Shown piece after piece: positions 7,205-15,897 of a DNA stretch of 64,000 bases. This stretch comes from JAICYJ01 sp963737445 (GTDB taxonomy: Bacteria > Actinomycetota > Thermoleophilia > Gaiellales > JAICJC01). A program made the position numbers and the translations under genes. How positions within the stretch are numbered: position 1 is the first letter of the stretch; each line of letters starts with the position of its first letter. The stretch is from positions 186,001 to 250,000 of the forward strand of contig CAVTSO010000001.1 of assembly GCA_963737445.1 (NCBI GenBank), in the 5' to 3' direction. The notes below the pieces were generated by a model that had not been told where the DNA came from, did no database searches, and saw only the letters and a program-made list of their open reading frames with translations.

Positions 7205-8821
7205 TCAGATCGACTGCGGAGGTGCCGCGAGGTCGGTCTGCAGTTCGATCAGGCGGCATCCGCCGTCCAGCCCGGCGATCGCCTCGCGCAGCGCGTCGCC
7301 GGCCTGCGAGGTGTCATCGATGCGGCGGTAGCCGACGCCGTAGCCGGCGGCCAGCTGCTCGAAATCGGGCGAGCACAGGTCGACCGAGCTGGAGTGGCCG
7401 TAGGCCGACATCTGGTAGTTCTTGAGCACGCCGAAGGCGTTGTCGTTGACGAGCAGCGTGACGAAATGCAGGCCGTTCTGCTGCGCCGTGGCCAGCTCAT
7501 GGCCACCCATCAGGAAGCCGCCGTCGCCCGCCAGGACAACCACCGGCGCGGCGGGGTTGGCGGCGACGGCGCCGAGCGCGGTGGGCAGGCCGGAGCCGAG
7601 GGCGCCGCTCATCGGATAGGCGTAGCCGCCCGGGCGCCGGGCGTCCAGGTAGAGCACGCCCCAGTAGGACTGGATGGTCATGTCGGCGATCACGAGCGCG
7701 TCGTCGGGGAGGGCCGCGTCGAGCTGATGCATCAGCTCGAGCTCGGCGGCGAAGCCACGGGCGGCCACCTCCGACTGGCGGCCCGCCAGCGCGGCACGGG
7801 CCGCGGCCGCGCCGTCACGGGCGCCGGCGGTGACGCCGGCCACGAGCAGCAAGTCGCAGAAGCGGCCGACGTCGGCGACGATGCCCTCGGCGACGGGGTA
7901 GTTGCGGCCGATACGGGCGGGGTCGAGGTCGACCTGTACGAGCGCGCGCGGGATCTCGACCGCCCAGTGGCAGGTGGGCTCCTCCGAGAAGCGCGTGCCG
8001 AGGGCGACGCAGACGTCGCTCGTGGCGACCAGGCGGCGGATGGAGGGCTCCTCGCAGGAGGATCCGGCGTGCAACGCGTGGCCGGGCGGCAGCACGCCCT
8101 TGCCGTTGAAGCTGGTGACGACGGGCGCATCTAGCGCCTCGGCCAGCTCCACGACACGGGCGGCGTGCAGCCGGGCGCCGCCGCCGGCGAAGACAAGCGG
8201 CGCCTGAGCGCCGTCCAGCAACTCTCGGACGCGGCCGATGGCAGCCGGGTCGGGCGCCGGCGGGGACAGGCGCGTGACCGCGACCTCGGCAGGCTCGGCG
8301 GGGGCGGTCAGCACCGTGGTCATCGCCTCGATCATGGCCGGCCCGGGACGGCAGGCGATCGCGCACAGCGCCTCGTCGACCGCGGCGGCAAGCGCGGCGG
8401 GTGTGAGAGGGCGGAGGTGATGGCGGGTGACGGCCTCAAAAGCGCTGGACTGGCCGACGGTCTCGTGCATCCAGCCGCGCTCGCCGGCGTCGCTCGGCAC
8501 CTGGGTGGTGATGTGTAGGATGCGCAGGTTGGACGCGTCGGCCTCGCCCATGCCGGCGAAGGCGTTGAAGGCGCCGGGGCCAGTACTGGTGATGCAGACG
8601 CCAACGCGGTCGGAGGTGCGCGCGTAGCCGACGGCGGCAAATGCGGCGGCCTGCTCGTGTCGGACGACGACCGGTCGGATCGAGGAGCCGCGGAGGGCCT
8701 CCCAGAGGCTGAGCGCGTGCTGGCCGGGGATGCCGAAGACGATCTCGACGCCGTGCGCCTCGAGTGCAGCCACCAGCCCGTCGGCGCCGGTGCGCACGCG
8801 GGTTGCCTCGGAGCTGCTCAT
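7205..8821 (-). CDS. Thiamine-diphosphate-dependent enzyme (acetolactate synthase large-subunit-like / 2-keto acid decarboxylase family)
   Basis: The 538-residue product has the three-domain layout of the AHAS/benzoylformate decarboxylase superfamily. The activating Glu is in 'VVVRHEQAAAFAAVGYAR', and the ThDP/Mg motif is 'VVLAGDGGFLMGGHELATAQ' (GDG...N as 'VNDNAFG'). ATG at 8821 is chosen because the longer frame would run into the upstream cytochrome gene; this leaves a 4-nt gap. No regulatory small subunit is next to it, which makes branched-chain biosynthesis less likely. Within this operon a decarboxylase of an aromatic or branched keto acid is a reasonable guess, but the sequence alone does not decide. 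Confidence 0.88.
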   Translation of the reverse strand: MSSSEATRVRTGADGLVAALEAHGVEIVFGIPGQHALSLWEALRGSSIRPVVVRHEQAAAFAAVGYARTSDRVGVCITSTGPGAFNAFAGMGEADASNLRILHITTQVPSDAGERGWMHETVGQSSAFEAVTRHHLRPLTPAALAAAVDEALCAIACRPGPAMIEAMTTVLTAPAEPAEVAVTRLSPPAPDPAAIGRVRELLDGAQAPLVFAGGGARLHAARVVELAEALDAPVVTSFNGKGVLPPGHALHAGSSCEEPSIRRLVATSDVCVALGTRFSEEPTCHWAVEIPRALVQVDLDPARIGRNYPVAEGIVADVGRFCDLLLVAGVTAGARDGAAAARAALAGRQSEVAARGFAAELELMHQLDAALPDDALVIADMTIQSYWGVLYLDARRPGGYAYPMSGALGSGLPTALGAVAANPAAPVVVLAGDGGFLMGGHELATAQQNGLHFVTLLVNDNAFGVLKNYQMSAYGHSSSVDLCSPDFEQLAAGYGVGYRRIDDTSQAGDALREAIAGLDGGCRLIELQTDLAAPPQSI

Positions 8822-8825
8822 GGCA

Positions 8826-9305
8826 TTACTTGAGCGTGAGGATGTATGCGGCCAGGTCGGCCGCATCCTGTCCTGAGGCCAGGCCGGCCGGCATGGGGGG
8901 TGCGGGGTTCTGGATCTGGTTCAGGATCTTGGATGTGCTGAGCACGCCGGAGGCGTTCAGCTCGGCCAGGTTGGGCGCGGACGGAAACGGCGACGCGGTG
9001 CCGGCGACGACGGAATGGCAGCTCGAGCAGGTCTTCGAGGTGAACAGCACCTTGCCGTTGGCGGCGTTACCGCCGCCGCCCGAGCTGGAGGGGCCACTCG
9101 ACCCGCCGCTGGACGGCGGCGGCGTGGTGCCTCCCCCGGTTGACCCGGAGGGGGTGAACGTGGAGTTCGGCAACGCCCCCAGGCCCACGCTGGAGGCACC
9201 GCTGGTATCGGTGCCTGCGATGGCGATAACGGCAACCATCACAACGATCCCGATGATGGTGCCGACAAGCGCCGCAACGAGTACCTTGATCATCGCGCGG
9301 CGCAC
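8826..9305 (-). CDS. Membrane-anchored monoheme c-type cytochrome
   Basis: The 159-residue product has an N-terminal transmembrane anchor (about residues 8-30, 'VLVAALVGTIIGIVVMVAVI'), a Ser/Gly/Pro-rich linker (about 35-78) and a compact class I cytochrome c domain with one heme-binding site C-S-S-C-H in 'LFTSKTCSSCHSV'. 'PPMPAGL' is the likely Met axial-ligand region. The globular part would sit outside the membrane. It is the first gene of the run leading to the amine-oxidation-like genes, so it is a natural candidate electron acceptor for a periplasmic dehydrogenase (inference). Confidence 0.9.
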   Translation of the reverse strand: MRRAMIKVLVAALVGTIIGIVVMVAVIAIAGTDTSGASSVGLGALPNSTFTPSGSTGGGTTPPPSSGGSSGPSSSGGGGNAANGKVLFTSKTCSSCHSVVAGTASPFPSAPNLAELNASGVLSTSKILNQIQNPAPPMPAGLASGQDAADLAAYILTLK

Positions 9306-9359
9306 TCTACCAGCTTGATCCGGATCACCAAGCGCTACCCGCTATCCCCCTTGCAGGGG

Positions 9360-9566
9360 ATGGTCACAGGTGTGTCGAACGACGACGTGTTGATCCGTAT
9401 GCTCGACCGACGCGACATCCAGACCCTCATGTACTGCATCCGGCTGACGGAGATCTCGGGGCAGTGGCAGACGGGGTATCCGGTGCGAACGCCACACGAC
9501 CTGGAGTGCAAGCTGGCAGCGCTGCTGCAGCAGGTCGAAGGCACCGCTCCGGTCAAGGCAGCCTGA
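9360..9566 (+). CDS. Small conserved-looking hypothetical protein (68 aa)
   Basis: A short open frame starts at an ATG preceded by a purine-rich 'gcagggg' and codes for a soluble, Leu-rich protein ('DDVLIRMLDRRDIQTLMYCI', later 'LECKLAALLQQVEG'). A TTG at 9315 would extend it by 15 residues. No domain is recognised. Strong third-position GC and its place between the divergent cytochrome operon and the repeat-bearing gap favour a real gene, but this is not certain. Confidence 0.5.
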   Translation: MVTGVSNDDVLIRMLDRRDIQTLMYCIRLTEISGQWQTGYPVRTPHDLECKLAALLQQVEGTAPVKAA

Positions 9567-9893
9567 CCGCAGGCTCGCCGGCACCGCGAGGTGCGACGGC
9601 GTTCGCGTGCGCGCCGTCACGGTCTCGTTGGCAACAGGGCGACCACTCTGCATCAGCCCGTCGCGGCTCCGTCACGGCGCGCGCACGACACCGTCATGGT
9701 GGCCGAGGCGTAGTCAAACCCCGGTTTGGGGGCGATCGGCGCAACCATCGCGATCGTGCGTCACGGCGGACGTGACCGCCGTCACGGTTCGGTCACGGGA
9801 GCCCGGCGAGGGCCGAGGCGGTGTTTGACACCGTTAAGAGCACGCCAGTTGTGTGGCCGGCGCTGCAGAGCCGTGACAGGACGGGTGACCGGG
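9567..9893. other. Intergenic region of 327 nt with repeated GTCACGG heptamers
   Basis: This is the longest gene-free stretch in the window and lies between two convergent 3' ends. The heptamer GTCACGG occurs near 9616, 9671, 9760, 9781 and 9792, with a near copy GTCATGG near 9693. A reverse-oriented partner, CGTGACC, at about 9771 gives a dyad CGTCACGGCGG/...CCGCCGTCACGG around 9760-9787. Another 'gtgac' pair follows at 9874-9890. I see no convincing ORF, tRNA or poly-T terminator. The element may be a protein-binding repeat cluster or simple sequence drift. Confidence 0.5.
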
Positions 9894-10871
9894 CTACAGC
9901 CAGCCGGCGCGCCGGAAGCGCCACCACAGCACGGCACCGGATAGTGCCATCAGGCCCAGCGCGTAGAGGTAGCCGAACTGCCAGTGCAGCTCCGGCATCT
10001 CCCGGAAGTTCATGCCGTAGATGCCCGCGATCAGCGTCGGCACCAGCACGATCCCGGCCCATGAGCTGAGCTTCAGCACCACCTCGTTCAGCCGGTTGGA
10101 GACGACCGAGAGATGCGCCTCCAGGATCCCCGTCAGCAGGTCGCGCTGGGTATCCAGCTCGTCGTAGACCCGCAGCACGTGGTCGTAGAGGTCGCGGAAC
10201 TCGACATCCAGATCCTCGCCCAGCACCGACTTGTCGACGTGCACCACCCGTCCCAGCACGTCGCGTAACGGCGCCACGGCGCGGCGGAACGTGAGCAGGT
10301 CGCGCTTGATCTGGAAGGTCGCCGCGAGCGAGGTCTGCATCTCGACCGACGCGGGCCCGAGCAGCGCGTCCTCCGCCTTCTCGATCCGATCCTCATAGGC
10401 CTCGACCACCGGGAAGTAGCCGTCGATCAGCTCGTCCAGCACCTCGTAGGCGATCTCGGCACCACCGCCTTCGAGCAGCGACGGGCTGAGGTCGATCCGC
10501 TCCCGCACGGCGTCGAGCGTGAACAGGTCGCCGTGGCGGATCGAGATGACGAACCGCTGTGAGACGAAGATCGCCACCTCCTGCATGCTCACGCGGCCCC
10601 CCTCGCCGATCGCGGCGGCGTAGGCGATCACGAACACGTAGCCCTCGTAGCGCTCCATCTTGGGACGCTGGTGATCCGACAGCGCGTCCTCGAGCGCCAG
10701 CCGGTGCAGCCCGAACTCCTCGCCCAGCTGCGCCAACTCGCTCTCGTCCGGCGAGTTCGCGTCCACCCACACCAGGGTGTCCGGCTGCTCCAGCACGTCT
10801 GAGATCCGCGCAAACGGCAGCTGGTGGTCCTCGCGCACGCCCTCGCGGTAGACACAGGTGGTGAATGCCAC
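9894..10871 (-). CDS. corA: CorA-family magnesium/cobalt transport protein
   Basis: The 325-residue product has a long acidic cytoplasmic domain followed by two C-terminal transmembrane helices. The diagnostic G-M-N motif sits at the end of the first helix in 'LIAGIYGMNFREMPELHWQF', and the second helix ends in the basic tail 'WWRFRRAGWL'. CorA forms pentamers that pass Mg2+, Co2+ or Ni2+ down the membrane potential. It is separated by 38 nt from the upstream methyltransferase gene, so it may be transcribed with it or alone. Its stop faces the heptamer-rich gap. Confidence 0.95.
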   Translation of the reverse strand: MAFTTCVYREGVREDHQLPFARISDVLEQPDTLVWVDANSPDESELAQLGEEFGLHRLALEDALSDHQRPKMERYEGYVFVIAYAAAIGEGGRVSMQEVAIFVSQRFVISIRHGDLFTLDAVRERIDLSPSLLEGGGAEIAYEVLDELIDGYFPVVEAYEDRIEKAEDALLGPASVEMQTSLAATFQIKRDLLTFRRAVAPLRDVLGRVVHVDKSVLGEDLDVEFRDLYDHVLRVYDELDTQRDLLTGILEAHLSVVSNRLNEVVLKLSSWAGIVLVPTLIAGIYGMNFREMPELHWQFGYLYALGLMALSGAVLWWRFRRAGWL

Positions 10872-10909
10872 CCGCAGACATTCGCGCCCTGCGGCCCTTT
10901 CACCTGCCC

Positions 10910-11578
10910 TCAGCGCGCGGTGAAGCGAGCCCGCCAGGCGGTCAGCTCGAACCGGTCCGACGCCACCAGCCGGCGGATCTCCGCCTGCGCCGCGTACGGC
11001 GGCTCCGCCATCTCCAGCCAGTCGTCGAGCGACCAGGAGGCCGTCCAGGTCTGGGCCTCGTCCTCCCCGAATCCGTGCTCGGCGAGCAGCTCGGGGACCT
11101 CACCCGGACGCGGCAGCCGCCGGTGGCCGGGATCGCGCAGCCGCTCCACCCGCTCCCACAGCTCCGCCCGCTCCGGGTCCTCGTCCGCCAGGTAGTCCTG
11201 CACGACGATTCGGCCGCCCGGCGTCAACACTCGCGCCATCTCGGCCAGGGTGGCCCGCATGTCGGCCACGTGATGGAGGCTGTTGACGATCGTGACAAGT
11301 TCGAAGCTCGAGTCCCGGAACGGCATCTGCTCCGCCTCGCCGAGCACCGGCTCCACGCCCTCCGGCGCATGCTCCAGCAGCGGCCGCGACGGCTCCAGCG
11401 CCACCGCCCGCGCCACCAGCGGCACCAGCTGCGCCGAGAGCAGCGCCGGGCCGGCGGCCACGTCCAGCGCCCGATCGTCAGGCTGCGGCCGGCACAGCTC
11501 GATGAACGCCGTCCAGTCCTTCTTCTGGGCCGCCTCCACGTACCGGTCGGCCGTTCTATCGAACCTGCTCTCGGACAT
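10910..11578 (-). CDS. SAM-dependent class I methyltransferase (UbiE/Methyltransf_11 type)
   Basis: The 222-residue Rossmann-type methyltransferase has motif I 'ALDVAAGPALLSAQLVPLVA' (a degenerate but recognisable GxG region), the post-motif acidic position in 'AVALEPSRPLLEHAP', and the motif IV-like 'FELVTIVNSLHHVADMRAT', followed by 'RVLTPGGRIVVQDYL'. The substrate is unknown. The start overlaps the end of the CCA-type nucleotidyltransferase by 23 nt, indicating translational coupling to the acpS-nnr-alr-cca run upstream. Confidence 0.85.
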   Translation of the reverse strand: MSESRFDRTADRYVEAAQKKDWTAFIELCRPQPDDRALDVAAGPALLSAQLVPLVARAVALEPSRPLLEHAPEGVEPVLGEAEQMPFRDSSFELVTIVNSLHHVADMRATLAEMARVLTPGGRIVVQDYLADEDPERAELWERVERLRDPGHRRLPRPGEVPELLAEHGFGEDEAQTWTASWSLDDWLEMAEPPYAAQAEIRRLVASDRFELTAWRARFTAR

Positions 11579-12941
11579 ACGCGAGCGCCTCCTCCCGGGT
11601 TGTGACGCTGCCGGCCGCCTGCTCCTCGGCCAGCATATCGACCAGCCGCTTGATCTCGGCCCCGCGGGCGCCGGTGGCCTGGGTGATCTCGTCGCCGCGT
11701 ATCAGCGGCGGAGCGTGGTCGGCCCGCAGCCGGGCGATCAGCCCGAGCAGCTCGTCGGCCGTCTCGCTGTGGCGGCGCAGGTGCCGCAGACGCGAGCTCG
11801 GCCCGCGCGTCGCCATCCGGTCGGCCACCGACAGCACCACGCTCGCCGCCGGCCAGGGCTCGGTCGCCCGCAGATAGCGATAGGCCATCCTGCGGTCGAG
11901 AGGCCGCTGCGGTATCGAGAAGCCGAGCGCCAGGTGCTCGCGCACCATCACCCGGCAGAACCTGATCAGCGCATTCGACGCCTTCCAGCGCGCCAGCACC
12001 GCCGCGGCCGCATCCGCCCCCTCACGGTCATGCCCCATGAAGCTGATCCGCGCCTCCGTCTGTACGCGCGTCTGCGGCTTGCTGATGTCGTGAAACAGCG
12101 CCGCGAGCCGCAGCGCCCGGGTGACCGTCAGCTCATCCCCGGCGTCCGCCGCCAGTTCGGCCGCGACCATCTGGGCATGGCCGGGCAGGTAGTACTCCGG
12201 GTGCTCGGCGATGTCGGCCACCCCCTCCACGACGTGCAGCGTGTGCTCCCACACGTCCAGCTGATGGTGACCGCTCTGCGTCAGCCCGCGCATTGGTGCC
12301 ACCTCGGGCACCACCGCCTCGAGCACGCCGATGCGATCGGCCAGCCGCAGCGCCTCCGCTGGCCGGTCCCCGCCCAGCAGGCGTTTCATCTCCATGAAGA
12401 TGCGCTCGCCCGACGGCCGCGACGCCAGCTCGGCCTGGCTGCTCGCCAGCCGCTCGCTGGCCGGGTCGATGTCGAACACCAGCTCGTGGGCGATCCGCGG
12501 CAGCCGTAGCAGGCGCAGCGGATCGTCGACGAAGACCTCATCCGACACCGTCCGCAGCAGGCGTCGATCGAGATCCTCGCGGCCTCCAAATGGATCGATG
12601 TACTCGCCGTTGTCCAGGGAAACGGCGATCGCGTTGATGGTGAAATCGCGCAGGCCGAGATCGTCCTCGATGCTGCCACGGCACCCGGCGATGTCGACCG
12701 TTTGCTCGCCGGACACCACCCGCCAGGCACCGTGCCGCTCCGACAGCGGAAACGGCGAGCCCCCGCACCGACCGGCCAGCCGCTTCGCCACCGTGCGCGG
12801 ATCCTCGGCGACGACCAGGTCGATGTCGAGCACGGGCCGTCCCAGCAGCATGTCGCGCACGCTGCCGCCGACCAGCCAGGCGCCCTCCACCGGCGCCCGC
12901 CGGCGGACGTCTGCGAGCGGGTCAGCCGTCGACGATGACAT
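11556..12941 (-). CDS. CCA-adding enzyme / poly(A) polymerase-family tRNA nucleotidyltransferase with HD domain
   Basis: The 461-residue product begins with the class II nucleotidyltransferase signature 'LVGGSVRDMLLG' and the metal-binding D-x-D in 'PVLDIDLVVAEDP'. It continues with 'LRDFTINAIAV' and an RNA-binding neck region, then an HD phosphohydrolase domain with 'LAALFHDISKPQTR'. Actinobacterial CCA enzymes have this NTase-plus-HD layout. It completes or repairs tRNA 3' CCA ends. The gene overlaps the alr stop by 20 nt. A poly(A) polymerase role is possible but less likely. Confidence 0.88.
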   Translation of the reverse strand: MSSSTADPLADVRRRAPVEGAWLVGGSVRDMLLGRPVLDIDLVVAEDPRTVAKRLAGRCGGSPFPLSERHGAWRVVSGEQTVDIAGCRGSIEDDLGLRDFTINAIAVSLDNGEYIDPFGGREDLDRRLLRTVSDEVFVDDPLRLLRLPRIAHELVFDIDPASERLASSQAELASRPSGERIFMEMKRLLGGDRPAEALRLADRIGVLEAVVPEVAPMRGLTQSGHHQLDVWEHTLHVVEGVADIAEHPEYYLPGHAQMVAAELAADAGDELTVTRALRLAALFHDISKPQTRVQTEARISFMGHDREGADAAAAVLARWKASNALIRFCRVMVREHLALGFSIPQRPLDRRMAYRYLRATEPWPAASVVLSVADRMATRGPSSRLRHLRRHSETADELLGLIARLRADHAPPLIRGDEITQATGARGAEIKRLVDMLAEEQAAGSVTTREEALAYVREQVR

Positions 12942-14031
12942 GCTCCACCCGCCGCCGCCTGGGGGCGATGTCGCACACGATCTCGTACGCGATTGTGTCG
13001 CTGCGGGCCGCCCACTCCTCGGCGCCGATCCGCTCGTCGCCGTCGCTCCCGATCAATACCACCGGATCGCCCAGCTCCAGATCGCAGCGCTCACCGACCA
13101 CGAAGGTCAGCTGATCCATGCTGATCGTCGCCGCCACCCGGCGCCGCCGTCCCCGCACCAGCACGTCCATCCGCCCCGACAGCAGCCGTGGCACGCCGTC
13201 GGCGTACCCGGCCGGCACCAGCCCGATCCAGGTCGGCCGCTCGGCCACGAACCGGCGCCCGTAGCCGGCGCCCTCGCCCGGCTCGAGCAGCTTCAGCTGA
13301 GCCACGTAGCTCTCGAGCCGCAAGGCGGGCGCTAGGCCGCGCGCGGCCGAGTCGTCGCCGAACGGCGACAGCCCGTAGATCGCGATACCGCACCGCACGG
13401 CGTCAAACCGCGCCTCGGGGTACCCGAGCGCGCCCGCGCTGTTGGCGACATGCCGGGGGCAGTCCGGCAGGCCGTCGGCGAACCGCCGGAACCGCTCCAG
13501 CTGCCGGCGCGTGTGGTCGGCATCGTCGTCGGCCGACGACAGGTGGCTCATCAACCCGGACAGGCGCAGGAGCGACGATCCGCCGATCTCGTCGACCACC
13601 CGGCGCGCCTCGTCCTCAGCCATGCCCCAGCGCCCCATCCCCGTGTCCACCTTGACGTGCACTCCCAGCGGCTCGCGTGCCGCGGCCCGCAGCCGCGCGA
13701 ACGACTCGACCGACGAGACCGCCACCTCCACCCCGGCCAGGTCGGCTTCCTCACCGGGTGCGAGCGGCGACATCACCAGCACCGGCGCCTCGGGCAGCGC
13801 ATCGCGCAGCGCACGCGCCTCCTCCCAGGTGGCGACGCAGAGCTTGGTCGCCCCCGCGGCCAACGCGGCTCCGCCGACGGCGGACGCGCCGTGGCCGTAG
13901 CCGTCCGCCTTCACGACCGCCCATACGTCGGCCGGCGCCGCCAGGTCGAGCAGCATGCCCACGTTGGCAGCGATCGCCGACAGGTCGATGGTGACCGTCG
14001 CTCGCGACAGCCGCTGCGACCTGGAGATCAC
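12922..14031 (-). CDS. alr: Alanine racemase
   Basis: The 369-residue product makes D-alanine for peptidoglycan. The PLP lysine lies in 'VWAVVKADGYGHGASAV'. The barrel and C-terminal catalytic Tyr regions follow ('GAGYGRRFVAERPTWIGLVP', 'ISMDQLTFVVG'). The GTG at 14031 is preferred over the longer frame because it overlaps the nnr stop as GTGA and gives the standard length and N-terminus ('SRATVTIDLSAIAANVGML'). It sits in the acpS-nnr-alr order common in actinobacteria. Confidence 0.95.
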   Translation of the reverse strand: MISRSQRLSRATVTIDLSAIAANVGMLLDLAAPADVWAVVKADGYGHGASAVGGAALAAGATKLCVATWEEARALRDALPEAPVLVMSPLAPGEEADLAGVEVAVSSVESFARLRAAAREPLGVHVKVDTGMGRWGMAEDEARRVVDEIGGSSLLRLSGLMSHLSSADDDADHTRRQLERFRRFADGLPDCPRHVANSAGALGYPEARFDAVRCGIAIYGLSPFGDDSAARGLAPALRLESYVAQLKLLEPGEGAGYGRRFVAERPTWIGLVPAGYADGVPRLLSGRMDVLVRGRRRRVAATISMDQLTFVVGERCDLELGDPVVLIGSDGDERIGAEEWAARSDTIAYEIVCDIAPRRRRVEHVIVDG

Positions 14032-15518
14032 TGCTTCAGCACCCCGGGCAGCGCCTCGATCACGTCGGCGCTGGTGATCCCGTCCGGGCCGATCGCGTCG
14101 GCCGCCATCCGCCCCGCCCGAGCGTGCATGACCGCGCCGCAGCATGCCGCCGTCCACGGATCGAGCCCCTTCGCCAGCATCGCGGCCACGACACCGGTGA
14201 GGACGTCGCCGCTGCCGGCCGTGGCCAGCCCCGGCGTGTCCGATACCGACACCACGACCCGATCGCCGCCGGGCGCGGCCACCAGGGTGTCGGCGCCCTT
14301 CAACAGGACCACCGCCCGCGAGGCGGCCGCCGCCTCGCGCACCGCCGCCAGCCGGTTGGACGCCACCCACTCCGATTCGCGGCCCAGCAGCCGCGCCATC
14401 TCGCCCTCATGCGGCGTCAGCACCGCGGGCGTCCTCCGCCGCGCGGTCGTGGCGAGCTTGCCGGAGAGCGCGAACAGCCCGTCGGCGTCGATCACGAGCG
14501 GACCGCGGTGCCGCTGCGCGAGGCGGCGGGCCAACCCCTGCGCTTCGGAGCTGCGGCCCAGACCCGGACCGACCGCCATCGCCCCCGCGCGGTCGGCCAG
14601 CTCGAGACCGCCCGGAAGGGCGCGCACCATCAGCTCGGGCTGCGCGGCGCCGACCTGAGCGGCCACCGATGCCGGCACCGCCACCCAGGCGATGCCCGCC
14701 CCCGCCCGCAGCGCCGCCCGCGCCGCCAGCAGCGGCGCCCCCGACATGCCCTCGGATCCGCCCACCACCAGCACCGATCCGGCCCCGTACTTCGACGTCC
14801 CGTGGTGCTTGCGGGGCACGAGGTCGATCAGCGAGCGCGTGGCCAGCGCCGACCAGGTGGGCGACTCCAGCTGCGGCGGGATCCCGATGTCGGCCACGAC
14901 CACGGCTCCGGCATGACGGCATCCGGGCGCGACGATCAGGCCCAGCTTGGGGCCGTGGAAGGCGACGGTCAGCTCGGCCGCCACTGCGGCGCCGGCCACC
15001 GTGCCATCCGACGCGTCCACGCCCGAGGGGATGTCCAGCGCCACCACCGGCCGTCCGTCGGCGTTGATCGACTCGATCAGCGTCGCCGCCGCAGGTCGCG
15101 GTGCGCCCCTGAACCCCGTGCCGAACAGCGCATCGATCACCACCTCCGCGCCGCGCAGCGTGCGTCGCAGCTGCGCCTGTGACGGCCGGCGGTGCACGGG
15201 CACGCCCAGCCGTTCCGCGACCTCCAGGTTTCCGCGAGACTCGGTGCTGAGCCGCGTCGCCGCGCCTGTCAACAGCACCTCCGGCGCCAGCCCCGCGGCC
15301 AGGAGGTGCCGCGCCACGACGAAGCCATCGCCACCGTTGTTTCCTGTCCCGGCGACGATCGCGAACCGCCGCCGATCGGGGAAACGGCTCATGATCTCGT
15401 GCGCGGCGCCCAGCCCGGCGCGCTCCATCAGCACCGCGGCCGGGATGCCGAGGTCGATCGCGGCCGTATCCAGCGCCCGCATCTCGGTTGCGTCGTAGAG
15501 CGGCAGCAGCTCGTTCAT
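14028..15518 (-). CDS. nnr: Bifunctional NAD(P)H-hydrate repair enzyme (epimerase YjeF-N + ADP/ATP-dependent dehydratase)
   Basis: The 496-residue two-domain protein repairs damaged NAD(P)H hydrates. The N-terminal YjeF_N epimerase domain shows 'IVAGTGNNGGDGFVVARHLL'. The C-terminal ribokinase-like dehydratase shows 'VLVVGGSEGMSGAPLLAARA', 'VLTPHEGEMARLLG' and 'TAGSGDVLTGVVAAMLAKG' (catalytic Asp in GSGDVL). The ATG at 15518 is chosen because it overlaps the acpS stop as ATGA. The 58 extra codons in the longer frame are shadow coding of acpS. Confidence 0.95.
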   Translation of the reverse strand: MNELLPLYDATEMRALDTAAIDLGIPAAVLMERAGLGAAHEIMSRFPDRRRFAIVAGTGNNGGDGFVVARHLLAAGLAPEVLLTGAATRLSTESRGNLEVAERLGVPVHRRPSQAQLRRTLRGAEVVIDALFGTGFRGAPRPAAATLIESINADGRPVVALDIPSGVDASDGTVAGAAVAAELTVAFHGPKLGLIVAPGCRHAGAVVVADIGIPPQLESPTWSALATRSLIDLVPRKHHGTSKYGAGSVLVVGGSEGMSGAPLLAARAALRAGAGIAWVAVPASVAAQVGAAQPELMVRALPGGLELADRAGAMAVGPGLGRSSEAQGLARRLAQRHRGPLVIDADGLFALSGKLATTARRRTPAVLTPHEGEMARLLGRESEWVASNRLAAVREAAAASRAVVLLKGADTLVAAPGGDRVVVSVSDTPGLATAGSGDVLTGVVAAMLAKGLDPWTAACCGAVMHARAGRMAADAIGPDGITSADVIEALPGVLKQ

Positions 15519-15874
15519 CGCGGCTGCACGATCGCGACTGCGGCGGCCATCCCCTTCGAGTGGGTCATCGAGAGGTCGATCTCCCCCGCGCCGAAGCGCT
15601 CGGCCAGCTCGGCCACCTTGCCGGACAGGGTCACGTTGGGCTTGGGCCGGCCCGCGATCTCGATGTCGCGCCACATGAACTCGACGCCGCATCCGATCGC
15701 CTTGCCCACCGCCTCCTTGCCCGCGAAGCGGACGGCGAAGTGCTGGGCCGCGTTCGGCCGCGAGAAGCAGTAGCGCCGCTCCTCCTCCGTGAACACGCGG
15801 TCGGCGAACCTGGGCCGCTTGGTGAGGGCGGCGCGGACACGCTCGATCTCGATCATGTCGATCCCAACCCGCAT
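15515..15874 (-). CDS. acpS: Holo-[acyl-carrier-protein] synthase
   Basis: This is a 119-residue AcpS-type phosphopantetheinyl transferase. It has the Mg-binding Asp in 'VGIDMIEIERVRAAL', the second conserved block 'VRFAGKEAVGKAIG' (Glu/Lys) and a C-terminal 'LSMTHSKGMAAAVAIV'. It attaches the 4'-phosphopantetheine arm to acyl carrier protein. The start at the Met preceding 'RVGIDMIE' matches family N-termini. It is the first gene of the leftward run acpS-nnr-alr-cca-methyltransferase and diverges from the MBL-fold gene 23 nt away. Confidence 0.95.
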   Translation of the reverse strand: MRVGIDMIEIERVRAALTKRPRFADRVFTEEERRYCFSRPNAAQHFAVRFAGKEAVGKAIGCGVEFMWRDIEIAGRPKPNVTLSGKVAELAERFGAGEIDLSMTHSKGMAAAVAIVQPR

Positions 15875-15897
15875 GCCAAGCACACTACACTCAGGGC

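Noticed and set aside
5934..7259. 441-residue minus-strand frame overlapping the aminotransferase
   Set aside because: The overlapping frame carries all PLP motifs of class III aminotransferases; this one is low-complexity Arg/Pro/Gly sequence.
9613..9800. CRISPR-like array made of the GTCACGG copies
   Set aside because: Repeats are only 7 nt, spacing is irregular and orientation is mixed; no cas genes are nearby.
9567..9893. tRNA or small RNA gene in the longest gap
   Set aside because: I could not fold a cloverleaf or find a T-loop consensus; the region is dominated by short heptamer repeats.
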